A stretch of DNA of 64,000 nucleotides from Oreocharis arfaki (GCA_013398015.1 VZRR01013719.1:337327-401326), one strand, 5' to 3'; counted from the first letter of the stretch, positions 1-12,593 are shown. The notes: generated by a model not told the origin, from the sequence alone. Made by a program: numbers and translations.

Positions 1-1430
1 TTCTATAATGATTGTTTTGTCATAAAGTGTTTTTGTAGAATTGCAAGTGCTAGCTATGAAGTTTGAGAAGTAGAAATTGTCTCCTCCCTCAAAACTATTG
101 GAATTAAAGAAAAAGTCTATGATTTTTTTGAGCTTGTGTTTTACAGTTTGCAAACACCCATCAGTGCTGTTCGTGGCTATGCTTTGCTGTAGTAGAAAAT
201 GAGTTGAGAAAGGGAGTATTGATTCCCAGCTCTCATTAAAGGCCAAAGGTGTGATTTTTTGAGACATGGCTATTTTGGACTTGAGCCATGGGGTTGCATA
301 ATTTGAGATGGAAACATCACCAGAGAAACAAACCTTGTAGTCTGATTATGGGAAATAGTACAGTTTACTTTATATTGATGTGAGTTTAGAAATTTCTAGA
401 GTCTTGCTTTCTCTATTCAACTGATGTTACAGAGTAACTCAGAGTGATAGTTTTTCAAAGTGAAAATGATGAAATGAGATCCTGTTTCTGCCTTCATCTG
501 AAATAAGTGTCCCAGTTCTCATTTTGTCGCCTGTGAAACTGGGGGAGTTAATCACCATCTAAATTTCACGCTGGGTCTTTAGTTTATGAAGAGTAATTTG
601 GAAATACTAACAAGATCAAGTGGAAAGACTGTGCCTAGAAATCCCAATCTGTAGAGATGCAGATAAATAAGGTACCAGGCCCTTGTGTGAAGGACACCTG
701 TCAGAAGACATTTATCTCTGACAGTTTATTTTCTCAAGCCAACTTAATGACTGGTGCTTTCTTGAATAATCCTGAGGCTGTATGTGGTGCGCCAAAATTT
801 GTGAGAGTTAACAGGACAGCATTTGTAGTGATTGTATTAGAAGATGAATGATGGTAAGTATAAACTCATATAAATTCATGTTGCTTGGATATTTATCTAG
901 GCATGTAGACTATGAGTAATCAAAAGCAATCTTGCTTTTTGAATTATTAGTCACTGCAAGCCTTAGTTGGGTATCTTGTACATAAATGGCAATATAAAGT
1001 CAAATTAATCCACTGAATTAGCTTTCACCAGAGGGCACCTCTTTCCCTCAGAACCTTGGTTACTTTTGGGAAAAAAATATCCCCATTTATCTATATTACT
1101 GGTCCTGAACACTCAGTTTGTCTTCCTTGTCATATTGTCTCATCTGTGAATGAGCTCTTATTTCGGTATCTGCCTTGCTAGAGTGTTCTGCAGAACAGCA
1201 AGTGAGCAGCTTTGAGGGATATTTAGAAATACCCACTGCATTTCAAACTCATGCATTGGCAGTTAGATATTTAATCTGTATTTCAGGAAGGCAGCTAATC
1301 GGAGTTGGAGTCATGATAGAGGGATTTTTGTAAATTGCATTCATGTTCACAGAAACACTTGAACTAATACTGCATTATGTAAAAGTTGATGATTAATTGT
1401 TATGGTTTTTTAGTGCTGTTCAAAATACTC

Positions 1431-1446
1431 TTTTTTTTTTTTTTTT
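1431..1446. repeat. Poly(T) run, 16 nt
   Basis: An uninterrupted T-run in the upstream intron. No retrocopy body adjoins it on either strand. Confidence 0.75.
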
Positions 1447-2536
1447 ACTTGTGTGGTGAAGAATGTATTTCAAATTAGAAATTGGCCAAGCATACAGAGG
1501 AACCATTGAAAAAAAGATAAAATTCTACCATATGAAATGAATCAAATACACAAAAAGCTTATATGGCATTCAGTAAGATATGGTTATAAGTAGTTATACC
1601 TGTTGTAAACAGACTGGTGTGAACATTTGGTTTTCTAAAACAGTATTTAAACCTAGATGTGAATACAAAATATTTCTGTGCATTTTCTTTGGTAATAGGT
1701 ATTTTCTCTTCTGTACCTGGTCTCATAGCTGATACAATTATAGATAGCATTGTGAATGTGACATTAATGTATGAGCAGGTTTGATGTGCCATATATTTCT
1801 TAGTATACCTTTATGTACTTTTGTATTATATGGATTTTTTTTTGAGAACCCTTAGAGAAAATGTCTCATCTCTTGCAAAATGCAGAAGAAGGTAAGATTT
1901 TCTGGATGTGTGACATTTATTATGCTATTACACTTTTATCTTTCCCCATCTCTAAATTTGCTCTAACATGTCAAAATGTATTTTTTTCTCCTCTTTTCTG
2001 ATGTGTTACTGTTTTAACTGGACTGGGGTTTTGCCTGCTGACTGCAGGCTGAGCTTGGAGGGTGCAGGTCCAAGGCTAAACTAGGAATGCTGAACAGAAA
2101 TGGAAACCAATGTGCATCCTTATCTTATGCAGGGATAACAAAGTTGTGACCTGCCCTTCAAAAGCTGGACTTGCCTTTGGGCACAGGGGTGAGGCAGGTT
2201 GAGTTTTGGTACCACTGGACAAGTGATAGTTTCTCTGGTAGATTTTACTGACAGCAGTTTGGAAGTGTCCTGTGATGAGGGGAGAAAGAAAAGGATGGAG
2301 CAAAGAGTCCATGCGGAGCTCTGGACTGGGCTGTAGTGTGCTGAGCGTGCCTGTTCTTGAGGCTGAACAGTGAACTGCTGGGGCCCAGGTGACACTCTTA
2401 TCTAGGTGAGCATGGTCTGTTTTCTACAGAGCATTTATCATGTGATTCCCTTTCTGTGTAAGCATTTCAAGCAAAGCAATGTTCTGAGTAGGAAAATATT
2501 TGTAGAGAGCGGTTCCCTGTAATGACTGCTGATTGC

Positions 2537-2550
2537 TTCTCTCTTTGTAG
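2537..2550 (+). other. CCSER1: Splice acceptor of exon A
   Basis: A pyrimidine-rich tract (TTCTCTCTTTG) runs straight into TAG at 2548-2550. No competing AG lies between the tract and the exon, and using this site gives the open frame that matches CCSER1. Confidence 0.85.
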
Positions 2551-2738
2551 TTGATCTTGCCAATAGCCTCAGTCCGTACCGGGAAGGCAGATTTGTTGAG
2601 AAACGGCTGAGGTCCTCTTCAGAAGGTACTGCTGGGGGCAGCCGGCTGATCATAAAACCAAAGGATGGAAATGCAGAAGAGCTCAACAGCCTACGGAAGC
2701 AGAGAGCAAGCTCATCCTCTTCCAAAATGAACAGCATG
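2551..2738 (+). CDS. CCSER1: CCSER1 internal coding exon A (serine-rich segment)
   Basis: This is an internal coding exon of 188 nt: two bases finishing a split codon, then 62 full codons from GAT at 2553 to ATG at 2736-2738. The peptide starts DLANSLSPYREGRF, continues with a basic and Ser-rich part (RLRSSSEGTAGGS, then IIKPKDGN) and ends RKQRASSSSSKMNSM. From memory, human CCSER1 has a nearly parallel segment (SLSPFREGRF, RRLRSSSEGTAGSS, KPKDGN, NSLRKQRA, SSSSKMNS), so the assignment rests on several matching blocks in the right order. The acceptor (TTTGTAG before 2551) and donor (ATG|GTGAGT at 2739) are both canonical. The exon ends in phase 0. CCSER1 is a large, serine-rich coiled-coil protein of poorly defined function; its paralogue CCSER2 is linked to microtubules. 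No catalytic motif is present here. The paralogue is the main alternative, but the residue pattern fits CCSER1 better. Confidence 0.9.
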
Positions 2739-2744
2739 GTGAGT
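2739..2744 (+). other. CCSER1: Splice donor of exon A
   Basis: ATG|GTGAGT is a near-consensus 5' splice site. It falls exactly where the similarity to the CCSER1 peptide ends (MNSM), and it leaves phase 0, as the next exon requires. Confidence 0.85.
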
Positions 2745-5700
2745 TTGAGTCCCACATGCGTAAGTTTTATGTTTTTCTGTGACTTGTGTAACTCTAGTGA
2801 GAAGCAGTGACTTCACAACTAACGGTAATGAAGAGGGCAGGAGCTGTCTCAGGCTTCCAAAATGTGATCCAGGCTCAGCTTCAGATATTAAAAGTATTTT
2901 TTTGCAGGGTGTGGTGCTGTGAAAAGGTTTGCGTACTTTCTTGGAAGAGTTTCTTGTTGACATGTGTTGCTGATTTGCTTGTGTGATTGAAGAGTGGAGC
3001 TTTTTGTGTTTCTCTGTTTTTTGCAGGAAGTTTGCATCCAAATATCAGTGAATAATGTGATTTTTCAAAGCCAGAAAGAATATGATGGCGTTTAAAGATG
3101 CTGTTTCACATAGGCATACAGAACATTACGTAGATGGAGTTCATGCCCTAAAATACTGGTTCAGGCTCAGGCCTATGAACCTTTTTTGGGTTGTTGGACC
3201 CAAGCTGTTAGGCAGATCTCTGTGTTTATTTAAATACTAGGCTGCACTGATGCTGTAGCACTTCCTTCTATTAAGCCCTGTATTAATGATGGAAGTGGAA
3301 AGGTGACAACCCAGGAACAACAGGAGGTAGGCAAATTGTGGATGGGATTAGGTGGTAATCTGATCTCTTCTTTGTGTTTTGTGTATGAAATCTATGAGCT
3401 TTTTCCCCCCACTGCCATTAGCAAGATCATCCACAGATTGGCATGGTGTGCTTATGCTTATTTATATTACCGTCACAGACCAAGGAGTTCTAAAACAAGA
3501 TTAGAGAGCATGCTCATGAGTGAAGGTAGAATTATTCCTGCTTTCCCCTAGTACATATGAATATTATCTTCCTATCTGAAGAAAATAGGAGCTTTTTTTA
3601 GTAAAAGCAGAGGTTTAGGAAGTAAATCAAACAAAACCCAACCTGAAAACAGACCCTGCACCCTGTCATCCCCACAAACAACCAGAAGACGAAAGAATAA
3701 ACTAGAGTTTTCTGGAAGTAAAAGAAAAAAAAAAAGAAGAAATTGAATGTTCATAATAATACGTATTTGAAGAGTAAAAAGGCCTCTTCAAAATATTTGA
3801 CACAATCAATTCATGTTTAACACCACAGTAGCAGATTGCTACCAATGAATGATGCTAGTGAAGAATAAATGCTAGGTAAAGAATCGGCATTATTACACAA
3901 AGTATTGTAAAAAACCTTAACCTAACTTTCTTGTGTGGCTAGAACAACATGAGTCACATGGCTGTCTATATTCATTTTGTTCATTTCTGGAGGAAAATGA
4001 TCCACAGACATTTAAGGGATGGCAAATCCGTGGGGAAGAGCAGAGGTCCCCATGACAAGGGCAGTGTTGCTGTGTGGTTCCGCTCTGCGGCACCGAGCAA
4101 GCGGTTGGAGCAGCGGATGCTGGTTTTCTGGCATCACCCAGATGTCTTGTTAAGCTGAAGAAACTTTGTACCTGTATCTTTGTCCCTGTTTGTGTTCTTT
4201 TTCTTGTTGGCAGGCAGTATGAGCTGCCTCTGCTGAGGGGACTGAGTGTGAGGAGGCAGAAAGTCTCGCTGAAGGGGTGCAAGATTTTCAAAGGAGACCG
4301 GAAGTAAAAAAAAATTAGCATCTGAGAAATTGTTTTTTATCCTAAACTCCTTTCTCAGCAGAGCATTCTTGCATAATTTTCAGTTCTTATTTCGAAGGTG
4401 AAAGGTAAAAGCTTGGATAGACTGACCTCCTAAATACTGGGGGTATATATCAAACCTACTAACAGGGCCACTGCTTCCCCAAAGAGTGGCCTTAACTAAC
4501 TTGTGAGGTGCTGGAAGTAATTTATATTCTGGCTAAGAGCAATGCTGTTTGTAAATGAAACTTAGGGACGGAAAAAATCTTTCCAAATAACTCTGCAGAT
4601 ATGCCGATTTCGTAGTATTGTAAATAATGATCTGAAACAAACGCTTGAGAGAAATTGGATTGCCAATTATGCGTTTACAGAGCCTTTGTTCTTGCAGTGA
4701 CCGAATAGTGCTACAAGAGGGCACCGTTTCACCAAAAATGGTTTTGGAGAGCAATCACTGCGGTTCAGGGCTTGTGTTTGAGCAGTTTAATGTTATTAGC
4801 CTGTGCAGTATAATAGACCCTTTCCAAATGAAAAATGTTGATAGTGATGCAATTTAAAGAGATGGATATCACTGTATAAACTCTGGTCATTCTAATGCTC
4901 CAACAATGAACTCATGGGTTTACAAATTTGAATCTTTAGACATAATATGTAGACTAGTTAACTATGTCTCAGAAGGCTGGTAGAAGTATGCTTCACCTGC
5001 TGTTTCTACCTATGTGGTTCTTCTTTTCCAATGTCTAAGAGAGACAAAAAGAAAGAAAAATGTGAAGCAGCCTGGCAAAAGACCTGAATGGTCTGAATTA
5101 TGCAGTCCTGCAAGACCAGTGAAAAAAATGTAAACCTGGATAGTTGACTCAAAGAGAATTGGATTAACCACATTAAAAAAAAAAATAGTCCACCAAATCA
5201 CTGTAAGTAAGTTCTTTAGGAGGATTAGGAGACAGAACAGCAGGGAAAAAAAAGAGATGTCTAACAGTACTTGGGACTAGGAGAAAGTGAGATGTGTATG
5301 AGCAACATACATGAGAATTTTCCATCACTTCTCATAGTAGTGGCTAATATGGAAAGATGAGTAACTTGAATATCACATTTATCAGTACAAAGATGAAATG
5401 TTAAAAAAGTTGCCTTTTTTATGTAAAGTTGCTGATAGAGATTTTTAAATGCTAGCAAATTACAGTCATTAAAACCAGATGGTCATGGAGGATGATATGA
5501 ATGGAAGTAACTGTGCATTACTTCAAGTTTAAAAAAAAAAACACTTGAGAAAATGGTTGGAGCCCCTAGACCACACTGCCCAGCTTGAAGACATGAGCTA
5601 CACTGTGCTGTATGCATACATGTGTTTTCACTCTGTCTAGAAATATGACTGCATGTGTGCAGTGGAACAAGACTGCCCACTTACATTTGGGTCTTGCAAA

Positions 5701-8700
5701 CCTGCCTTTCTGCCTCTCTGCTATTCTTTACATGGAAAATATCTATTTGTCTTTACAATTTCTTCTTTGCCCACACCTGTCTATCAGCATATGTACTATT
5801 TAACTAAAAAAACCTCTTATTTTTCAACTTCTTGTCTCAGTTGGTGGATATTATGTACTGCAGGACTGTGGCACTTTTCAGCATTTTCTCTTCAGTTTCT
5901 CCTACTTGAATCTTCTCTAAATGTTGCCTGTTTTTTGCTTCCTAAATTCAGCATCAACTTTTCACCCTTGCAGGTAAAAACTTTTGTGCTTGCCCTCAGT
6001 GCTGCATCATCAGCTTCCTTTGCCTGGAGCAAAGCAGCCTTGCTGACTTATGCCAGCCCAATTAGAGCTGCACAACTTATTTTTCCAAATTGTTGCTTTG
6101 ACTGTGCCATTTCTTTCTCTGCATCTTTCCCGTGGATCCTATATATTAGATATAAAACCATTTGTTGCCAAGGACTTTTGAGGCCTAGGGACATCCCAGT
6201 GTTTTTCCCCTCAGCTTTAACAGTGATACAAGTCTTCATTGCCCTGTTGCCAAGCTGTCAAATAGTTGCATTCGTGTTTTCTCCCATGCTGCCCGCTATG
6301 CACTACAGTAACTGCAGTTACTACGAAATTTGCTTCATTTCCTTTCTCAGTTTTCACTTTACTTTTTTGCCTTGCCTAGAGATAATTTTTTGAGATGCAT
6401 GCTGGGTACTGTATTACTGAGGTTTTTACTGAGCTTTTTTTTTGCTTATCCATCCAGTGCTGATGCTTAGCCAAAATACCCCTTTGTTCATACTTGTCCA
6501 ATGCTTGTTATGTGGGGATGCTCCAAGTACCAAACATCTCAGTAAATGTGCTTACAGCATAGATTAGGAACAGAGTGTGCAAAGCCCAGTGTCAGAATAC
6601 AGGGCAGTATTTCATGGGCAGGAATTCAATTTGATTATGGAAGTGGTTGAATATGTTAGTTGAATATTACATTAAAAAAATTAATAGTTTACCAATTTAG
6701 TATAGAGGGGCCCATCTGACATTTCGGTACTATAGAATAAAGGTAAATGATTGACACAGAAATATGCTTGCAAAAGAGAGATTAACTGCAAATATTTGAG
6801 ACTCCTAGTGTATCTCTGGAGTGAGCAGAAAGTCAAAACAGAGGTTGCTAATGAAAGTGTGTTATGGCCAGAACTTCTGTAATAATTATCTAATTAGCAG
6901 CTGATGTCTGAGTTGTGGCTGGTGTCCTGGATATTGTGTGTGTGTAACTATACCTCAGTTTTGTTACGGACTTAGCAGTTAATGGTCATCGTTCAGAAAT
7001 GGTACTTGCAATGATGGAGCAATTCTCCAAACCACTGTATTCAAATCTCTTCTTGTGTTTGATACTGTGCATTATCAGGCCTTACCCAAATCTGCAACAC
7101 ACAGAAGTGTACTCATTGCTTCTCACAGATGACTTTATTTTTAATGTTACCTGAGTACTCTTATTTATCAAGCACCAGTTTTAACCCAGTTACTGCGTCA
7201 TGACAGATCCTGTGCAGGATCCTGTGCCCCGACAGACTTCAGTGAATGTATATGAATAAAGGCTAGAATGTTTTTTATGTTCCTCTTCTCTGTGCTGAGT
7301 AGTATGATATTTTGCTGGTGTATGATTAAGCACAGAGTATGAATCAAACTAGGCTGGCTGCTCGTCGAGGGAGAATTGAAGTGTTTGTCCCATTTACTTG
7401 AGGTTACTTTAACACTGACCTTCTGGAAGCTGAGATTTTTGTGCAATGTGTGTCTAATACATGAGGTGGAAGCTGCTGTTGAAAATATTTGAGTTGGATG
7501 AGTTTCAGAGAGTGACCAATCAGTACATTTGAAAGTGGAATTTGAATGTGGTTATTTTTGTGGCCTGTAAATGTGACCTGCAAAGGCTTGAGAAAACCTT
7601 ACGGAGTACGCTCTCCTTCTAAAGACTGGAGACACATTAATTATTAATGCCTTAACAGCCTGCCCTGGAAAGGCAGTGAATGAAAAGTTAGAGGGAGTAT
7701 TTGAGTGCTCAGGGTTTCAGTTCAGGTTGGAAAAAACCCTCAAACAAAACAACCTTGTTCAGATATGCCAAGACCACTGCAAAGATAGGAACCAGGTAAG
7801 TAAAATAGACACACTCCTTAATTGTCTTGTGCACAACCTTCTTTAGAACTAGAAATGTTGTGTTTTCTCTGAACAGCTACAACATGTTTTTGACTTGCTA
7901 CATGGTGTATTATCTTTGGTATCTGTGGTGTTCGTAAAAGCTTTGCCATAGTTAAAATAGATGGGCCATTTTTTTTCTGTCACTAAATTATTGTATTTCT
8001 GCTTAATTCAAAATCCTCTCTGCTATGCTGGGCTTCTCGAGGGAGAATATTTAGGAACATCAATTGTTACTGAACTGTTCAAGCAAACCCTGTAAGGCAG
8101 TGGTTCACCCTTCATGAGAAGTGGACTTGACAGCATTCATTTATGACTAGATTTGTACTAACGTAACAAAATTTCCCCTTTTGCAATGAATTTGGCGTTC
8201 TGCTCCTTTGTGAAAAGAAACTGTGGAAGCCACTTAATGCAAGAACTGTCAGGACTGCTTTGATACTGTAAGGCTGAACAGTGCTATCTAGATAGGAATA
8301 AACTGCTGACTATAGGTACTTAGTAATTTGAGCCTTATATTCTTAATTTAGCATGGAGAAAGTGCCTTTCACATACTAATAGCATAAAAAATGGAAATGG
8401 CAGATAGAGATTTAAGCATTTTGGCTGTGATTTTTAGGTCAAGTCAACTAGAAGCTTTTTGGGTAACTACCCTGTGGGAAATTAATGTCTGTAGTGTAAT
8501 GTGTGTTTCTTAACAAATGAAGGGCTTGTGAAAATCAGATTGCAGTTGTTAAACACTTTGAATTAATTCGTGAGATCAAGCAACCAACAGAAATTAATTT
8601 AGATGTGACTTAATGCTTATGCTGTAATGTTCTATGCACTTCTTTAAGGACGTAATCATAGCTCAGAAAAGGGTAAACTGTTAATCTAACACTGAAGTAA

Positions 8701-8836
8701 TTATTTAAATTGAATTGGGTTATGTTAATACAGGTAGAAGGTAGAGCTATTAGCAATTTTAAGTCTCAGCGTCATCATGGCAGTGGGTGGATGTGTTTGT
8801 TGTGTAGCGAAAACAGAATGGAATTAGTTCTTTCCA
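2745..8836. other. Intronic sequence, no gene seen
   Basis: This is AT-rich intron. A locally GC-richer patch at about 3950-4300 has overlapping short frames on both strands but no splice-bounded or recognisable exon. A pyrimidine-rich part (about 5650-6400) keeps one + strand frame open for 246 codons; I treat it as non-coding and discuss it under findings. A 16-bp perfect palindrome sits at 6307-6322. Confidence 0.6.
6307..6322. repeat. 16-bp perfect palindrome
   Basis: AGTAACTGCAGTTACT equals its own reverse complement, centred on a PstI-type CTGCAG core. It has no loop and no flanking symmetry, so it is more likely chance than a working site. Confidence 0.6.
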
Positions 8837-9429
8837 TGCTTTTATGGATTAACTGCAGTGGGTGAACTGCACCTCTCAGCCACTGGCTTACTCCCTCTGG
8901 CCAGATGAGGAGGAGAAGTGGAAGGGTAAAAGTGTGAAAACTTGCAGGCTGAGCTGAGGACAGTTTAACAGGTAAGGCAAAAGCTGCCCACACAGGCAAA
9001 GAACATTAAGGAATGCATTCAGTAGTTCCCGTGGGCAGACCGGGGTGTTCAGCCATCCATCCCCGGGAAAGCAGGGCTCCATCACACCTAATGGGTGCTT
9101 CGGAGGATAAATGCCGTAACTGTGAATGTTCCCCCTTCCTTCTTCCTTTCCCAGCTTGAACTGCTGAACATATCGTATGGCTGGGTCCCTTTGCTCAGGT
9201 GGGGTCAGCTGTACCAACCGTGCCCCCTCCAAATTCTAGCTCACCCGTAGCCTCTTCTCTGGCAGGGCAGTGTGAGGAGCAAAACGGGTGATACTGTGCA
9301 AGCCCTGCTCAGCAATAGCTAAGGCATATCTTCCTGTGTTGATAACATTGGTTTGGTCAGAAATCCACAACACAGCACCATAAAAGCAAGCTGCTATGAA
9401 GAAATTTAATTCTGTTCCATCCAAAACCA
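8837..9429 (-). mobile_element. Solo LTR of an avian endogenous retrovirus (ERVL-like), antisense to CCSER1
   Basis: Read on the - strand, this segment follows, block by block, a long terminal repeat family common in bird genomes as I remember it. It opens near 9429 with TGGTTTTGGATGGAA. The middle holds the GATGGAGCCCTGCTTTCC block (about 9062-9085). The end has a TTTTGCCTTACCTGTTAAAC block, then GGGAGTAAGC and a short tail near 8840. Where intact copies of the family carry a TATA box this copy reads TTCAAGC, and the usual ATTAAA-type poly(A) signal reads GTTAAA. Both point to an old, inactive copy. No gag, pol or env remnant adjoins it, so it is a solo LTR left by recombination. Outer edges are good to about 10 bp and I could not confirm a target-site duplication. 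The family name (ERVL) is from memory; membership of an avian LTR family is the firmer part. Confidence 0.75.
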
Positions 9430-10274
9430 GTAGAAGCTGAGTATCTGATACTTTTTTCTGAAGGTCCAGTATGGGAGTACTGGCTCTAAGTGTTGTCTGA
9501 ACTAATTTACAGGACGCTTAACTTCTAAAACTATAGGTAAGTTTCCCCTGTAATGCATTGTGCTTAGTCTTCTGTTTTAATATTTTTCTGAAAAACATAG
9601 CTTTTTACTGAGACTCAAAACATAAGTGTAAAGCACACGCAGTTGATGGATTTTTCTAAAAAACCACACTTTTGTGCTAGTCTTACTACATTTCCCAAAT
9701 AGTTTTGCCAGTTAATGTAAAAGATTGCTTGTTCTGAAGCTGCTCATCATTTAGATGATATTATTTTTGTGGATTTCTTCTTCCGCATGAAGGGAAAGCT
9801 GTTTTCTGAACAGAAATATTTGGTAATATGTTAAAATAAACTCTAATGATCAATATTTTTAAAATGTATTTGTCAAGCAAAATCGGCTTGGTTATTTTTC
9901 TATTTTATTTTGACTTTTCCGTTTTACTTTCCTGTTCATCGCCCTTTTTTCCACGAGCACATGTTCTGAATACAGGTGAGTGCTGCAGCAAAATTGTCAT
10001 GCAGTCTTCCTGAAGAAAAGCACTCAGTCTGTTTGTGCTTGTGGGCTACTAAAATCTGTGTGTCACCACCTACGGAGCCACCACCAGAGAAACAACTCCT
10101 TTGTGGTGAAGATATTTACCTTCTGCTCAGTGTCTGTCATGCCATGGACTTGTGAGAGAGGTCAGGGATTAACCAAGGATTAAACAATCCTGTGAAAGAT
10201 CTAATGAATGCTCTCTAGCAGCTCTCACAGCACGTTAATCAGTAGCAGGAGAGAAACAGAGTAACTGATGCTGG
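9430..10274. other. Intronic sequence, no gene seen
   Basis: This is AT-rich spacer between the solo LTR and the CR1 copy. A GC-richer part at about 9980-10180 holds a 67-codon frame without any family resemblance. Confidence 0.55.
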
Positions 10275-10560
10275 GGAGCACCTCTGGGGATGATCTGGTC
10301 CAACACCTCCGCTCAAATCAGGGCCAGGGATGGCATCGCTACGCCCAGGGATGCGTGTAGTTGGGTTTTGGATATCTCTGAGGGTAAAGACTCCAGAGCC
10401 TCACTTGGCAGCCTGTCCAGGTGTTTGTCCAGATCTATGGTTTAAAAAGAGAACAAAGTTTTTTCTTGGGTTTCTTGTATTTCAATTTGCACTTCTCTAT
10501 TCCCTGGGCTGCACTAAGAGGAGTCTGGCTCTGTCTTTATTTTGCCTGTGACCATCTTTG
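10275..10560 (-). mobile_element. CR1 LINE, 5'-truncated 3' tail
   Basis: On the + strand this reads as the antisense of the CR1 3' end. Recognisable blocks in order are CACCTCTGGGGATGATCTGG and TCCAACACCTCCGCTCAA, a block like the GGGTTTTGGATATCTCTGAG of CR1, ACTCCAGAGCCTCACTTGGC, the GCAGCCTGTCCAGGTG block, and AGGAGTCTGGCTCTGTC. In the sense direction these encode the end of CR1 ORF2 and the short 3' UTR. The terminal 8-bp tail repeats typical of CR1 are not visible, and the rest of the element is missing, as is usual for avian CR1 copies. Substitutions and small gaps throughout show that it is old. The right edge, where similarity fades, is approximate. Confidence 0.85.
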
Positions 10561-12390
10561 TATGTCAGATGCACAAAGGCCTTTGAAACTGGGAAGAGAT
10601 GAGTCCAGTATTGAAGAATAGAGAGCCAAAGGGAATTCTCAACAGAGCTCCTTTGACACCTTCACTATGCTCCCAACTCATATGTGCCTGTAGGCTCTGC
10701 CCAGTCCTATTCTGCCTGCAAACTTGCTGGGTTGGGCAGAAACAGTAAACTCACAGGAACTGGGATCACCCCCATTTGTACACACAGTCTCTTATGTTTG
10801 CCCATCCTACTTTATGGAGCAGGTATGCCAGAGAAAGGAGGTGGTTGACAGGGAGTTCCTGTGATATCCAGTGATGGCAGATGGGAAGTAGAAGCGTGAG
10901 AGGGTGGAGAGGCCAGTCACAGAGGGAATGTAACAAGTGTTTCTGAAAGAATTGGAAGAGGTGGTAAAACCTGATGTACTCTGCTTGCATACTGGGATCT
11001 CTTCCCTGCCGAAGGACAAGAGGTCAGGGGAACATGGAAGTTATCATTGGTGGAGACAGGTTATAGGGTTATCTAAACTAGTGTGGCTGATCTAATGTCT
11101 GTATTTTATTACACTTGATTTTTAAATAAAGGAGGGGCCTTTATGCAATGAGTAATACTTAAGTGGAAAAATCTTTCTATCCAGTGTTGGTAAAAAAAAG
11201 TACTTCCTCAGAAAGAGAAGGTAAATTACTTTCATTGAATGTCTGCTATGCCCTAGAAGATTATAGTCACGTCTTTAATCTTGGGAGATGCCCTTAGCAC
11301 GGGCAGTATTTTTGCAGCTGTGATACATATATCTTCTTGGGTTAGCATATGCAAGTAATACAAACAGTAGGAAAACTGAAATTTTTGGATGACTTTTCTA
11401 TAGGAGGCAGTTAATAGACAGCTAATTCACTGAACTTGAAATTTATGACTAGTGAAAAGAAATCGGTATCTTGGGTTTATAATCCTGTAGGTCAGATGAT
11501 TCATAGGTAGTTCGCATTCACTTTGTTTTTTTACAAAAATAAAAATGGAAAATTGCCCTGGCTTTGTTCTTAGAGTGACTAATTTTGTCCCTGTCCTTTC
11601 TTATGGACATCATTTCCTGCTGTGTGGGTCCCTCAAACTGTGTTCATGAATGGTTTTGTAGTGCTGGAATGCCTATTTGTACTTTTGCTTATGTGAGAAT
11701 AAAGTCAGAATAAATACAGTATTTTTTTCCCCAGGCTACAGCAATTCAGGGTAGGATGCTTCTTCCAGGCCTTTGATCCCTTTGATTGATAAAAAGAAGG
11801 TAATGGGGTGAGAAATGGAAATGCTGTTGGGTCACTTGTTAGGTCATTTTTATTTGCAGTCCTTCTTGTCTTGCCAGTGTGTTCCTGGAGGCAATACTAG
11901 ATGAACCCTGGATTAAGGACTTGGCAGGGGCTGGAAAACGTGCTGTAGACCCTGAAGCTTGCCATTTAGAACAAGAGATTTTTCTGATTTAAAGCCAAGC
12001 GCATGCTGGCCCATGAAAGACTCAGGAGCGCGTTTTGTGATTCGATACGTGGGAATTAGGTTTGGGAGTGTTTATCTAGGTACATTCACCTTTTAATGAA
12101 GGAGTAGACAACAGTATATCATTCAGGAGAGGAATGAGATGCTAAACCACATTTGGTTGCCCCTGAGATAATTTTCTGTATTCATAGCATTCATTCAGTA
12201 CAACTAATAAATGCGTTGAGATAACACAGAACTGATGAATAACTTAGTACCTATCTTGTAAAATTTTCATAACTCGCTGCATAGATGTTTTCATGTGCAA
12301 ACTGCATACAACCCTCCAAACAACACAAACTTTTCCAAAATTATTACACTTAAAGTGTGTATTTTGTTTTTGAATTTTTGGTACAAAATT
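10561..12390. other. Intronic sequence, no gene seen
   Basis: This is AT-rich intron with short chance frames only. I see no splice-bounded exon and no repeat I can name. Confidence 0.55.
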
Positions 12391-12418
12391 TAACAAACAT
12401 TTTGTAACAAACATTTTG
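12391..12418. repeat. 14-bp unit, two tandem copies
   Basis: TAACAAACATTTTG occurs twice in a row without mismatch. It is a small replication-slippage duplication in AT-rich sequence. Confidence 0.7.
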
Positions 12419-12555
12419 TAATTTTGTTCTATGAGAGCCTTTTTTGACTTTGAAGAATGTTAGTGTTGGATGAATGTGTAAGATTTATGTTTGTATAAAC
12501 AGGCTGGATAGCTGTTATGGTTTGGAACTGACTGGCAGTCAGAGGAGCATTGGTA

Positions 12556-12593
12556 CTTAAGTAGTCACTGCTTAAGTGAGTGCACTACTTAAG
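12556..12593. repeat. Inverted repeat able to form a hairpin
   Basis: Arms CTTAAGTAGT (12556-12565) and ACTACTTAAG (12584-12593) are perfect reverse complements. A further four pairs (CACT at 12566-12569 with AGTG at 12579-12582) extend the stem past a one-base bulge at 12583. The loop is the nine bases 12570-12578, which repeat the CTTAAG core. No gene or terminal repeat of a known element adjoins it. Confidence 0.7.

Larger units (their letters stand above)
1..2550 (+). other. CCSER1: CCSER1 intron, 3' end of the upstream intron
   Basis: This AT-rich stretch leads to the acceptor of exon A and shows no exon of its own. Its last bases are a pyrimidine-rich tract followed by TTTGTAG at 2544-2550, a standard acceptor. 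It includes a run of 16 T at 1431-1446. The reading frames on both strands are short and have no recognisable protein character. The intron is phase 1, because exon A opens with two bases that complete a split codon. The upstream coding exons lie outside the window. Confidence 0.75.

Noticed and set aside
5653..6393. 246-codon + strand frame as a protein-coding gene
   Set aside because: The length is explained by a T/C-rich, A-poor strand. The peptide has no domain, and there is no splice or promoter context.
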